Origin: Bifidobacterium commune
GTDB taxonomy: Bacteria; Actinomycetota; Actinomycetes; Actinomycetales; Bifidobacteriaceae
Length of the DNA: 64,000 nt
Assembly (NCBI RefSeq): GCF_900094885.1
Contig: NZ_FMBL01000003.1
Coordinates: forward strand, 120,336-184,335
Direction of reading: 5' to 3'
The translations under genes were made by a program, and so were the position numbers. The notes below the pieces were generated by a model. That model was not told the DNA's origin and made no database searches. It saw only the letters and a program-made list of their open reading frames with translations. Each line of letters begins with the position of its first letter. Position 1 is the stretch's first letter. Below are positions 1-8,398 of this stretch, one piece after another.

Positions 1-809
1 ACGTGCGCGAATAGCTTTACGGAGACCACGGCCGCTACCACAAAGGCGATGCCACCGATGAGCAGCCAGCTTCCGCGGCCGGTGGCCACGTAAAGCATCG
101 AAACGAACATGGCAAAGAACATGAGTGAGGTGCCGAGATCATGCTGTACGACGAGCACGCCGATGGCCGCGACCCACACCACGACCAGCGGACCCATGTC
201 CTGAACGCGCGGCAATTGCAGGCCGGCGACTTTCTTGCCGCCGACGGCCAACTGGTCGCGGTGGTTGAACAGGTAGGCTGCAAAGAAGAACGCGAGGAAC
301 AGCTTGGCGAATTCGCCTGGCTGTACGGTATGTGAACCGATGCCGATCCAGATGCGGGCGCCGCCGCTTTCCTTGCCGAGTTTCGGGATCATGGGGGAGA
401 GCAAAAGTGCCAGGCCGATGACCATGCTCACGTACGAGAAGCGCCGCAGCACGCGGTAATCGCGTAGAACGACAACGAATATGCAGGTGAGCACCAGCGC
501 GGCACATACCCAGATAATCTGCCAAAGGGCCACCGAGCTCTTTTTGTCGTAATCTATACGGGCAATCATCATGGTTCCGATGGCCGTCAGCAGTAAGACG
601 CAGGGCAAGATCTCTTGGTTTGCGTAGGGCTGGAATTTCAACAGCAATAGCCAAAGCACAAAGAACAGGACCGCCGCTGTGCTAAGGGCAATAACGTAGC
701 TGCTGGAGAAATAGTTGTTGAAGTGCGCGAAGAGCTGGAAGAAGGCAATGGCACTAATTACCATTGAGAAAAGCAGCAGCCCTATTTGGCGGAAACGGTT
801 GGCAATCAT
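1..809 (-). CDS. rodA: FtsW/RodA-family SEDS peptidoglycan polymerase, partial (C-terminus beyond the left edge)
   Basis: Translating the minus strand from the ATG at 809 gives an uninterrupted polytopic membrane protein beginning MIANRFRQIG that runs off the window. It carries the family landmarks GIGSHTVQPGEFAKLFLAFF and, further on, VVQHDLGTSLMFF, typical of SEDS glycosyltransferases that polymerise lipid II with a class B PBP. About 269 codons are present of a protein usually near 400-500 residues. Its ATG overlaps the pstP stop as ATGA (806-809), so translation is probably coupled. In actinobacteria the gene between pstP and the PBP/Ser-Thr kinase genes is normally rodA (or ftsW-like). 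I infer the symbol from that order, because the sequence alone does not separate RodA from FtsW. Confidence 0.85.
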   Translation of the reverse strand, partial: MIANRFRQIGLLLFSMVISAIAFFQLFAHFNNYFSSSYVIALSTAAVLFFVLWLLLLKFQPYANQEILPCVLLLTAIGTMMIARIDYDKKSSVALWQIIWVCAALVLTCIFVVVLRDYRVLRRFSYVSMVIGLALLLSPMIPKLGKESGGARIWIGIGSHTVQPGEFAKLFLAFFFAAYLFNHRDQLAVGGKKVAGLQLPRVQDMGPLVVVWVAAIGVLVVQHDLGTSLMFFAMFVSMLYVATGRGSWLLIGGIAFVVAAVVSVKLFAH

Positions 810-2566
810 TCGTTCCCCGCCTGTTCGTCCATCATCTTCTCGAAAGGTTCCACTAGTGTGCCTGCGGTGTCGGGGTCGTTTTCAGCAGGCTCGGCATCGT
901 TCTCGCCGGAATTACCCTGTTGTCCGTTTTGCTGGTTTTTCCACGGCCACGGTGTGTCTTCGCTCGTTGATTTATCGAGGGTTTTGGCCTCTTTTTTGAT
1001 CATTTGGACATGGCTATGCGCTTCTTCCAGCGAGTTCACTGTGATGCCTTCGCTGAGTTCATCGTTCCAAGATTGTGGCAGCTTGGAAAGTTTGATGTCG
1101 GTGGATTCCACCTTATGTGAAAGCGATGCGCCGAACAGGTTGGTGTTGACACCTTGGTAGATGGCCACGGTTTGGCCGCTGGTACCGATGTAATACTTGG
1201 TCTGGCTCCAGCGATAGGCACCAAAACCGACACCAAGTATGGCGGCAAGTGCCACGAGCAGCGAAATAATGACCGCGATGCGGCCGCGATTGCGTTTGCG
1301 GCGGTTGACTTGACGTTCCTGCAGCTGCTTGCGACGAATGACCCGTGCCACCTCAGGATCGTTGGGATCGGCGGAAACACGGCCGTTCTTCTTGGTTACG
1401 ACCGGGATCTCACTGGTGTCCATGTTGGCTTTTTCATCATTTTCGTCGCGCACTGCGGACGGCTGTGCCACATACACGATGGTGCCGGTGACGTCGCTTT
1501 TTTCCTCAGACTTTTCCGAAATCTGATGGGCCCCGGGTTCCGGCGGCAGACTTGGAAGGTCTGAATCGGATGGTTCGTCGTTGCCTGAGGTATCGCTCGT
1601 GCTGTGTGTGAGCGCGGCGGCACGTTGCGCCGGCGACTGCTTGCCCAACCGCAAAGCGGGGGAGGATGCAACGGGTTCCTTGATGATGTCCGCGATGGCT
1701 TCGAGACTTGAGCTTGCGGCTCCTCCAACCAACGGCGTCTGATGGGGCAAGTCGAACGAATCGGCGTCGAGCGCGAGGGTGGCATCTGCGATGACCGCGG
1801 TCACGTTGTCGGTGCTGCCGGCCTTCAACGCCATGGAAACCAACTGTTGCGCGCACTCTTCTTCGGTCGGAAAATCGGTTAGCACCTGTTCAAGGGTGTC
1901 GTTTTCAAGAACACCGGAAAGGCCATCGGAGCACAGCAGCCAGCGGTCGGAAGGTTGTGCCCGGAAAATCGCAATGTCAGGATGCGGATCGATGTCAAAA
2001 TCGCCGAGTACACGCATCACAACGTTGCGCTGCGGGTGGTTGCGGGCCTCTGCCTCGGTGATACGACCGGTGTCGATAAGATGCTGGACGTAGCTGTGGT
2101 CCTGCGTCATGCGGCGGATTTTGCCGTCTCGCAGCAGGTAAGCGCGGGAATCACCGATATGGGTGATGACCCAGTAGCCTTCGATAAGGGCCACCGCCGT
2201 TACCGTGGTGCCCATGCCGGCCAGTGCGCGCTCGCGTTTCGCCTTGCCGACGATTGCGTCATGGGCCGCCATCACGCTGGTTTCCATCATCGAGGCGATG
2301 GAGGCGACGTTGTTGGCGGAATCATGCTGTTCGATGTGTGCCAGCGAACGGATGGCGATGGTCGATGCGGTGTCGCCGCCCGCGTGCCCACCCATGCCGT
2401 CGCAAATGGCGACAAGATGTTCGCCGGCGAACGAAGAATCCTGATTATTGCTACGGACCGTACCCACGTCTGAAACCGTCGCCGAATACAGAAAAAGCCG
2501 TTGTTGCAGCTGTGTCGTCATGCCGGATTCGGACGCTATGGGTGTTGAGCTTGAGGTATCTGACAT
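806..2566 (-). CDS. pstP: PP2C-family serine/threonine phosphatase, PstP-like
   Basis: This 586-residue protein has an N-terminal PP2C domain (about residues 25-265). It shows the metal-binding motifs in order: TVRSNNQDSSF, AICDGMGGHAGG, LLCSDGLSG and GSTDNVTAVI. A long, low-complexity acidic linker follows, then a single membrane helix (about 430-452, RIAVIISLLVALAAILGVGF) and an extracytoplasmic tail rich in Gln, Glu and Asn. This is the PstP architecture. In actinobacteria PstP dephosphorylates the PknA/PknB kinases and their FHA partners, controlling cell-wall growth. It starts 6 nt after fhaB and its stop overlaps the rodA start, so the four genes form one operon. Start ATG at 2566. Confidence 0.93.
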   Translation of the reverse strand: MSDTSSSTPIASESGMTTQLQQRLFLYSATVSDVGTVRSNNQDSSFAGEHLVAICDGMGGHAGGDTASTIAIRSLAHIEQHDSANNVASIASMMETSVMAAHDAIVGKAKRERALAGMGTTVTAVALIEGYWVITHIGDSRAYLLRDGKIRRMTQDHSYVQHLIDTGRITEAEARNHPQRNVVMRVLGDFDIDPHPDIAIFRAQPSDRWLLCSDGLSGVLENDTLEQVLTDFPTEEECAQQLVSMALKAGSTDNVTAVIADATLALDADSFDLPHQTPLVGGAASSSLEAIADIIKEPVASSPALRLGKQSPAQRAAALTHSTSDTSGNDEPSDSDLPSLPPEPGAHQISEKSEEKSDVTGTIVYVAQPSAVRDENDEKANMDTSEIPVVTKKNGRVSADPNDPEVARVIRRKQLQERQVNRRKRNRGRIAVIISLLVALAAILGVGFGAYRWSQTKYYIGTSGQTVAIYQGVNTNLFGASLSHKVESTDIKLSKLPQSWNDELSEGITVNSLEEAHSHVQMIKKEAKTLDKSTSEDTPWPWKNQQNGQQGNSGENDAEPAENDPDTAGTLVEPFEKMMDEQAGNE

Positions 2567-2572
2567 TCGCCG

Positions 2573-3136
2573 TCACCTCAATTCGAACGTTGTTGCGCCG
2601 ATGCGTACTGGAACGCGGGCAGACAGAATTGTCGGCGCCGTAATGCGGCGCTGATTGACGATGGTGCCGTTGGTGCTGCCCAAATCTTCGATTGCCCAGG
2701 ATCCGGATGACGGATCTGGGTAGACGCGCGCATGTTGTGAAGAGACAAATTCATCGTCGAGGACGACGGTGTTGGAACTGGAACGGCCGAGCGTGATGGT
2801 GCCGTTGCTTAAAGGCAAGGATGAGCCGGCAAGCGGACCGTCGATGATGGTCAGCAGCGTTGGCTTGGTGTGCATATCTACCCTGCCGTTGTGTCCCATC
2901 TGAGCTCCTGTTGACCCGCCGCGACGAGACACCACCGGAACGTTGGCTTCGGCGGGCATCGGGCTTGATTTGGCGGCCTTTCGTGCGCGCCGGGCGCTCT
3001 TGCGATGCGACCATGATTTGCGTGGGCTCAGCGTCTCGATATCGCGTTTGAGCGAGCGGACGGCAAGCCATACGAAAACCCAGAGCAAGGCCAGAAAGCC
3101 ATACTTGAGAATCGCAAAAGTAAGTTCGGTAATCAT
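2573..3136 (-). CDS. fhaB: FHA-domain membrane-associated protein, FhaB/FipA-like
   Basis: 187 residues: an N-terminal hydrophobic helix (about 8-28), a basic linker and a C-terminal FHA domain. The FHA phosphothreonine-recognition signature is clear (GSSLPLS..ITLGRSSSN, then SSQHARV and DLGSTNGT). Size, layout and position between fhaA and pstP match FhaB of actinobacteria, which binds phosphorylated divisome/elongasome proteins at the membrane. The gap to fhaA is 24 nt and to pstP 6 nt. I see no good Shine-Dalgarno on the coding strand before the ATG at 3136, so it may depend on coupling to fhaA. Confidence 0.88.
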   Translation of the reverse strand: MITELTFAILKYGFLALLWVFVWLAVRSLKRDIETLSPRKSWSHRKSARRARKAAKSSPMPAEANVPVVSRRGGSTGAQMGHNGRVDMHTKPTLLTIIDGPLAGSSLPLSNGTITLGRSSSNTVVLDDEFVSSQHARVYPDPSSGSWAIEDLGSTNGTIVNQRRITAPTILSARVPVRIGATTFELR

Positions 3137-3160
3137 GAAGGAGGTACCTGGCGCTTGTTC

Positions 3161-3862
3161 TTACTCAGAATCCTGCGAAGAATCCCAATACAGGATGCGT
3201 GTGCGGCCGATGGTGATGGTGTTGCCATCGAGCAGGGTTGCGGCCGGCACCTGGTGACCTTCAACGTAGGTTCCGTTTGTGGAACCCAGATCTCGGGCGA
3301 TGGTACCGTTTGGTGTGATGTCGATTTCGAGGTGATTGCGCGAGATGCCTGGGTCGTCAATGACGATGTCGCAACCTGAGCCGCGTCCCACGACGGTCTT
3401 CTCTTTCGTGAGCAGATACTGGTTGCCGCTGATCTCAAGCATCGGGCTGTTTTCCGACTGGTTATCGGTAGTTACCGGCACAGCGTTACCCTGCACCGAC
3501 TCCGAACTGAGTTTGAAATTGCCCTTGCTCAGGTCGAGATCCTCTTCGAAGATGACTACGACGGGGCCGACGAAAGCGTAATGCTGGCTTTTGGCGTACT
3601 GTGTGAGATTATCGGCGAGTTCGTTGGCCAGTGTCTCGCTGCCCCACTGCTCAATGCGGTCGAAATCTGGTGTGCTCAGCTTGAACCGATATTCGTTCGG
3701 AGCGACGGTGCGGTCACGACCTACCGGCATGGCCTCCGCGTCAATCTCGCGTTCGAGAGCGCTGGAAAGGTCAACCGGCTGGAGGTCCTTCGAGCCGAAT
3801 TTCGAGAATACGCCGTTGACTGCGCCTTCAACGTTTTTCTCAAAACGATCAAAAACACTCAT
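3161..3862 (-). CDS. fhaA: DUF3662 + FHA domain protein, FhaA-like
   Basis: 233 residues, first gene of the fha-pstP-rodA operon. The N-terminal part (MSVFDRFEKNVEGAVNGVFS onward, about 1-115) is the DUF3662 domain found with FHA in actinobacterial FhaA. The C-terminal part (about 145-230) is an FHA domain with VVGRGSGCDIVIDD, ISRNHLEI and DLGSTNGTYV. FhaA proteins recruit phosphorylated MviN/Pkn substrates and regulate peptidoglycan synthesis. The ATG at 3862 follows an AAAGGGG ribosome-binding site. A promoter is visible 25-55 nt upstream. The linker between the domains is short compared with mycobacterial FhaA (over 500 residues), which is usual for small bifidobacterial versions. Confidence 0.9.
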   Translation of the reverse strand: MSVFDRFEKNVEGAVNGVFSKFGSKDLQPVDLSSALEREIDAEAMPVGRDRTVAPNEYRFKLSTPDFDRIEQWGSETLANELADNLTQYAKSQHYAFVGPVVVIFEEDLDLSKGNFKLSSESVQGNAVPVTTDNQSENSPMLEISGNQYLLTKEKTVVGRGSGCDIVIDDPGISRNHLEIDITPNGTIARDLGSTNGTYVEGHQVPAATLLDGNTITIGRTRILYWDSSQDSE

Positions 3863-3886
3863 TCTGGCCCCTTTCTATCAGACACT

Positions 3887-3916
3887 ATCCTACGCGATGC
3901 AGCAAACTTGATGCAA
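3887..3916 (-). promoter_or_regulatory. Promoter of the fhaA-fhaB-pstP-rodA operon
   Basis: On the minus strand TTGCAT (plus-strand 3911-3916) lies 18 nt from TAGGAT (3887-3892). This resembles a vegetative sigma promoter. Transcription would start near 3880, leaving a leader of about 18 nt that holds the AAAGGGG site before fhaA. Confidence 0.55.
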
Positions 3917-4054
3917 TTTGTGGCGCAATCCGTGCAATTTCTTCATCGTGTGGGTGGCTGCAATGCGCTGGACCGGACTCGTGGCAGTTGGAACAAAATT
4001 GTGTGTGGATCGGAAGCTGTGGATGATGCCGGGTGGATGAGTGGGTACCGTCCT

Positions 4055-4060
4055 TATACT
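4055..4060 (+). promoter_or_regulatory. -10 hexamer TATACT for a leaderless S9 peptidase mRNA
   Basis: TATACT ends 7 nt before the ATG at 4068, and no Shine-Dalgarno lies between. Transcription would therefore start at or next to the A of the start codon. This also supports 4068 over the in-frame GTG at 4041, which lies upstream of the hexamer. Confidence 0.5.
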
Positions 4061-4067
4061 TGAGAGC

Positions 4068-6701
4068 ATGGTTTTAGATATGACTGGGAATGACGGTGGT
4101 TTGGAGCTGCAGGCGAGGGCGGTTGCGGAGTTTCCGGCGCGTAAGGCTCGCACGGCTCGATTCACCTGTGGGGCGCCTCGGGCGGCGATGGCGGTTGGCG
4201 ATGGGTCGCGAGCGCTGTTTTTGCGTTCGGAAGGGCCGGAAGACTTGGTCGGTGCGCTGTGGATGAGTGTGATCGGGCCTGATGGTTCACATCGCGAGGT
4301 GTTGCTGGCCGATCCACGCGAGCTGCTGGCTGATGTCGATAACGACGATGTGCCGGATGAGGAGAGGGCTCGGCGTGAGCGTGCGCGCGAAGGCGGGCAG
4401 GGCATTGTTTCTTACTCTGTGGATGCCGCTGGACGGCGTGTGGCGTTTACGGTCAACGGGCAGTTGTTCGTCAGTGAAATCGATGTGGATGGCGCTCGCA
4501 CGCGGCAGGTGGTCATTGGTGCGGATGATAGGCGGAATGCCGATGAGGGTGACCCGGAAGCTTCTGATTTATCGTCGCACAGCAAGTGGATGCCGGTGCT
4601 TAACCCGAGAATTTCGCCGGATGGGAGGCACATCGCGTACACGACCGGCGCTCGGCTGGTGATGGTGGATTTGGCTGAATGGGGCGATACCGAATTGGAT
4701 GGTGTCGGGTGTAGCGGGCATGCCGCTGCTCGGCCGCATACCTGTGCAGCTGAGGCCGAAGAGGATTACAGGGCTGTGAATGTCAACGATACCAATGCTT
4801 CGGGTGACCGATTCAGTACGGTGTGGAGTGTGGGGGATGAGTCGGACGGCACGTTGAAAATCGGCTTGGCTGAGTTTGTTGCCGGTGAGGAAATGGACCG
4901 GTACGACGGCTTCTGGTGGGCCCCGGATTCGTGCGGATTGCTGTTTGAAATGTATGACAGTTCTCCTGAGCCGGTCTGGTATATCAGTGATCCAACACAT
5001 CCCGACAAGCCCGCGGTTGGTCGGCATTACGCTCGTGCACTTACGAGAAATGCCGTTGTGCGGCTGATGCTGGCCCATCTTGAATTCGACGCATCGGCTG
5101 GTGACACGGGTTGGGTGAGTGGTTGCGACGAGGATGCTTACGTCGGTGCTCATGATGCGGATGCAAGCGGCTTTGGCGACGAAGTGGGCATTTCTGGAAC
5201 ACTGACGGACGGCGGCTCGCCTATCGGTTCTGCGTATTACGTTGGATGCGATGTTCAGAACGTTTCGTGGGATCGCGAGACCTACGAATATGTGGCGGCG
5301 GTGCATTGGAATCTGGGTCATAATCCGTTGGTGCTGGTGCAGAACCGTCACCAGACGTGTGATCAGGTCTTGGAAGTGCAGCCCGATGGGCGCACCAAGT
5401 CACTTGAGGAGCATGCGAACGACCAGTGGATCGACATTGTTCCGGGTGTTCCGAGCTTCACTCCGGACGGGCGTTTGGTCTGCGCGCTCAATGATATGGA
5501 GGCTGATACGAACCGTCTTACCGTCGACGGCAGGCCATTCACGCCCGTCGGTTGGCAGGTGCGCACCGTGTTGGATGTTCGGGACGATGACGTTCTCGCT
5601 GTGGTGCAGCGCACGCCATCTGAAGAGGATGCCGCTTTGCCGAGCGTCCCTACGGCTTGGCGGGGCGATGAGACATTGCATGATGCCCGCAGCTTCGATG
5701 TGGTCTCCATTGATTTTGACGGGAACATCACGCCGGTGACCGCAGGGCCGGGTGTGTGGAGCGCAAGCCGCGCCGGAGATGGCATCGTGGTGTCGGGCAG
5801 CGATATGCAGCAGGCTGGCTCGGTGATGGTTCATGCCACGGTGACCGATGGTTGCGGTGACGACGTGTTGGCGCGTGACAGCGTGTACACGATGCGGGTC
5901 CGGATTGCGGACCATGCTGCAACGCCCGGTTTTACACCGAATACCGAGTTTGTGCGGCTTGGCGAGCATCGGTTATTTGCCGCGATTGTTCGTCCGAGCG
6001 CTTCCAGTCGGTTCGCCGGTGCGAGCAAGCTTCCGGTGCTGCTTAAACCCTATGGCGGTCCTGGTTTTCAGATGGTCGCTTTCTCGCAGAACAGCTATGT
6101 TGAAGCGCAGTGGTGGGCCGATCAGGGCTTCATCGTAGTCACCGCTGACGGTCGCGGAACCACCGGCCGTGGCCCGAAATGGGACCGTGAAATCTTCGAA
6201 CGTATGAAGGACGTGACGTTGGCCGATCAGGTCGAAGCGGTGCGGGCGTTGCCTCGGGTCGCGCCGGATGCGGACCTCGAGCGTGTGGCCATGATGGGAT
6301 GGTCGTACGGCGGATACCTTTCGGCGCTCGCGGTGCTTGATGCCCCTGATGTGGTGCATGCTGCCTGTGCAGGTGCGCCGCCGACCGACTGGGCGCTTTA
6401 CGATACGCACTATACCGAGCGTTACCTTGGGCTTGATCGGGCGGTTTATGAGCGCAACTCGATTATCGCCGATGCTCCGAAGCTCGAGCGCCCCCTTATG
6501 CTCATCCACGGATTTGCCGACGACAACGTGAGTATTGCCAACTCGCTCAGGCTTTCGCAGGCGCTGATGGAGGCGGGCCGGCCACACACCTATCTGCCGC
6601 TCACCGGCATCACCCACATGACCAACGACCCCAAAGTCGCCGAAAACCTGCTCGTTCTTCAGCGAGACTTCCTTTACGAAGCGCTGGGTTTGGAACGGTA
6701 G
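4068..6701 (+). CDS. S9-family serine peptidase (prolyl oligopeptidase/dipeptidyl peptidase IV type)
   Basis: About 877 residues. The N-terminal two thirds is a beta-propeller-like region with TolB/WD-like blades (for example RISPDGRHIAYTTG and SFTPDGRLVCALND). The C-terminal third is an alpha/beta hydrolase with GPGFQMVAFSQN, a nucleophile elbow GWSYGGYLSA (Ser near residue 746), an acid in LIHGFADDNV and His in GITHMTND. This is the catalytic order of family S9 (Ser-Asp-His). The enzyme should cleave short peptides, probably in the cytoplasm because no signal peptide is seen. I chose the ATG at 4068 because a -10 hexamer ends 7 nt before it. An in-frame GTG at 4041 is the alternative. The propeller region is Asp-rich. 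The exact S9 subfamily is not resolved. Confidence 0.9.
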   Translation: MVLDMTGNDGGLELQARAVAEFPARKARTARFTCGAPRAAMAVGDGSRALFLRSEGPEDLVGALWMSVIGPDGSHREVLLADPRELLADVDNDDVPDEERARRERAREGGQGIVSYSVDAAGRRVAFTVNGQLFVSEIDVDGARTRQVVIGADDRRNADEGDPEASDLSSHSKWMPVLNPRISPDGRHIAYTTGARLVMVDLAEWGDTELDGVGCSGHAAARPHTCAAEAEEDYRAVNVNDTNASGDRFSTVWSVGDESDGTLKIGLAEFVAGEEMDRYDGFWWAPDSCGLLFEMYDSSPEPVWYISDPTHPDKPAVGRHYARALTRNAVVRLMLAHLEFDASAGDTGWVSGCDEDAYVGAHDADASGFGDEVGISGTLTDGGSPIGSAYYVGCDVQNVSWDRETYEYVAAVHWNLGHNPLVLVQNRHQTCDQVLEVQPDGRTKSLEEHANDQWIDIVPGVPSFTPDGRLVCALNDMEADTNRLTVDGRPFTPVGWQVRTVLDVRDDDVLAVVQRTPSEEDAALPSVPTAWRGDETLHDARSFDVVSIDFDGNITPVTAGPGVWSASRAGDGIVVSGSDMQQAGSVMVHATVTDGCGDDVLARDSVYTMRVRIADHAATPGFTPNTEFVRLGEHRLFAAIVRPSASSRFAGASKLPVLLKPYGGPGFQMVAFSQNSYVEAQWWADQGFIVVTADGRGTTGRGPKWDREIFERMKDVTLADQVEAVRALPRVAPDADLERVAMMGWSYGGYLSALAVLDAPDVVHAACAGAPPTDWALYDTHYTERYLGLDRAVYERNSIIADAPKLERPLMLIHGFADDNVSIANSLRLSQALMEAGRPHTYLPLTGITHMTNDPKVAENLLVLQRDFLYEALGLER

Positions 6702-6848
6702 TTTTCTTCATTGTGATCGGTGTTCCGAATGATGACAATTACAGTGGTTTCAGGCAATTGACGGGTAGTCTGGGCATCATTGGCAGAAATGGCGCGGGGG
6801 AGCGACCGATCGGGGCCTGTCGCCGATTAACGTAGGTAAGGACGGAAG

Positions 6849-8060
6849 ATGAAGTACGATTTCACAACGGTTATGGACCGACATGGCAAGGATGCGGTAG
6901 CGGTTGACGGGCTCGGCACGGATCCCGGTTTTGCGCCGGAACCGCCGAAAGACGGGTTCGATACGATTCCGATGTGGATCGCCGATATGAATTTCGCGAC
7001 CGTTCCCACCATTCAGGAAGCGATTATCGAGCGTGCCAAGCACCCGGCTTTCGGTTATTTCGATCCGACCGACAAGTACTACAACGCGATTATTGACTGG
7101 CAGAAGACACGTAACGGCGTCGATGGGCTGAAACCCGAGCATATTGGTTACGAAAACGGCGTTTTGGGCGGGGTGATTTCGACGGTGACGGCGTTTGCGG
7201 CACCCGGTGACTCGGTGTTGCTGCACAGCCCGACTTACGTGGGCTTCACCCACGCGATCGAATCCAACGGCTACCACATCGTCCACTCGCCGCTCAAGCC
7301 CGACGAAAACGGCGTTTGGCGCATGGATTTCGACGATATGGACAGGAAACTCAAGGAAAACAACATCCACGTCGCCGTCTTCTGCAGCCCGCACAACCCC
7401 TGTGGCCGTGTGTGGGAGCGGTGGGAGATCGAGAAGGCGATGGAGGTGTACCGCGCGAACGACTGCGTGGTGATTGCCGACGAAATCTGGTCCGATATCA
7501 TTTTGGGCGACCACAAGCACATCCCCACGCAATCGGTGAGTGAGGATGCGCGCAACCGCGTGGCCGCGATGTATGCGCCGAGCAAGACGTTCAATCTGGC
7601 CGGGCTGGTGGGGTCGTACCACATCATCTATAACAAGTATCTGCGCGATCGCGTGGTGTCAAAAGGTGCGAAGCCTGAATACAACGCCATGAACGTGTTG
7701 TCGATGCACGCACTGATTGGAGCGTATCGGCCCGAGGGGCACGAGTGGGTTGACGAGCTGCGGCAGGTGATCGGCGGCAATGTGGATTACGTGTGCGACT
7801 ACTTCGCCGAGCATTTCCCATCCGTCACCTTCGGGCGCCCCGAAGGCACCTACATGCTGTTCCTGGACTGCACCGCCTGGTGCGAAGCGCACAACATCAC
7901 GCTTGACGAGCTGCTGACACGCGCATGGAACGTCGGCGTTGCCGTGCAGGATGGCCGCCAGTTCAAAGCCCCGTGCGCCATCCGCATGAATCTGGCCCTG
8001 CCGCTTTCGCGCGTTAAGGAAGCAATGGAACGGCTGTCGAAGTACGTGTTCATTGACTGA
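6849..8060 (+). CDS. patB: PLP-dependent C-S lyase / aminotransferase, PatB-MalY type
   Basis: 403 residues, fold-type I PLP enzyme. The N-terminus has the MalY/PatB hallmark of aromatic and acidic residues (IPMWIADMNFATVPTIQEAI). PLP contacts follow in FCSPHNPCGRVW and VVIADEIWSDI, and the Schiff-base lysine in YAPSKTFNLAGL. The C-terminus has the Arg that binds the substrate carboxylate (APCAIRMNLALPLSR). PatB/MalY enzymes cleave cystathionine, cysteine or similar thioethers to thiol, pyruvate and ammonia, and some act as aminotransferases. The substrate is not deducible here. The ATG at 6849 is preceded by a GGACGGAAG site. A bidirectional terminator hairpin lies 40 nt downstream. Confidence 0.88.
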   Translation: MKYDFTTVMDRHGKDAVAVDGLGTDPGFAPEPPKDGFDTIPMWIADMNFATVPTIQEAIIERAKHPAFGYFDPTDKYYNAIIDWQKTRNGVDGLKPEHIGYENGVLGGVISTVTAFAAPGDSVLLHSPTYVGFTHAIESNGYHIVHSPLKPDENGVWRMDFDDMDRKLKENNIHVAVFCSPHNPCGRVWERWEIEKAMEVYRANDCVVIADEIWSDIILGDHKHIPTQSVSEDARNRVAAMYAPSKTFNLAGLVGSYHIIYNKYLRDRVVSKGAKPEYNAMNVLSMHALIGAYRPEGHEWVDELRQVIGGNVDYVCDYFAEHFPSVTFGRPEGTYMLFLDCTAWCEAHNITLDELLTRAWNVGVAVQDGRQFKAPCAIRMNLALPLSRVKEAMERLSKYVFID

Positions 8061-8100
8061 ACCAGTTGCCGGCGTCCGCTGGGACTTTGACTGGGTAACG

Positions 8101-8140
8101 AAAACCTCCAATTCTTGATATTTCAAGAATCGGAGGTTTT
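8101..8140. terminator. Bidirectional hairpin between patB and tRNA-Leu
   Basis: A near-perfect inverted repeat: AAAACCTCC plus ATTCTTGA pairs with TCAAGAAT plus GGAGGTTTT around a 3-4 nt loop. It has A-rich and T-rich flanks, as expected for an intrinsic terminator serving both the plus-strand patB and the minus-strand tRNA. Confidence 0.8.
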
Positions 8141-8145
8141 ATTCG

Positions 8146-8228
8146 TGCGAGTAGGGGGAGTTGAACCCCCACGAGCATACGCTCACTGCCACCTGAAGAC
8201 AGCGCGTCTACCATTCCGCCATACTCGC
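8146..8228 (-). tRNA. tRNA-Leu (anticodon CAG)
   Basis: The reverse complement folds as a class II tRNA. The 7-bp acceptor is GCGAGTA/TACTCGC with discriminator A. The anticodon stem is CTGTC/GGCAG with loop TTCAGGT, giving anticodon CAG. A long variable arm (around AGCGTATGCT) and a T arm GGGGGTTCAACTCCCCC follow. The 3' CCA is not encoded. Length is 83 nt. Confidence 0.95.
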
Positions 8229-8398
8229 AGACGAATAACAAGGGTACCGCTCAATGCCGACGAGTGCAAGGGGCTGTAGCAAGGTGTGTTGTTGCGGGTC
8301 TTGTGCAGGTGGCTCTGTCTCCCACAAACTTGCCAGAGGCAGAACCGTGCGCTTTTGGCCTTGGCTTATGCAGACCGGAAGCGTTGTTCGGTCTTTGC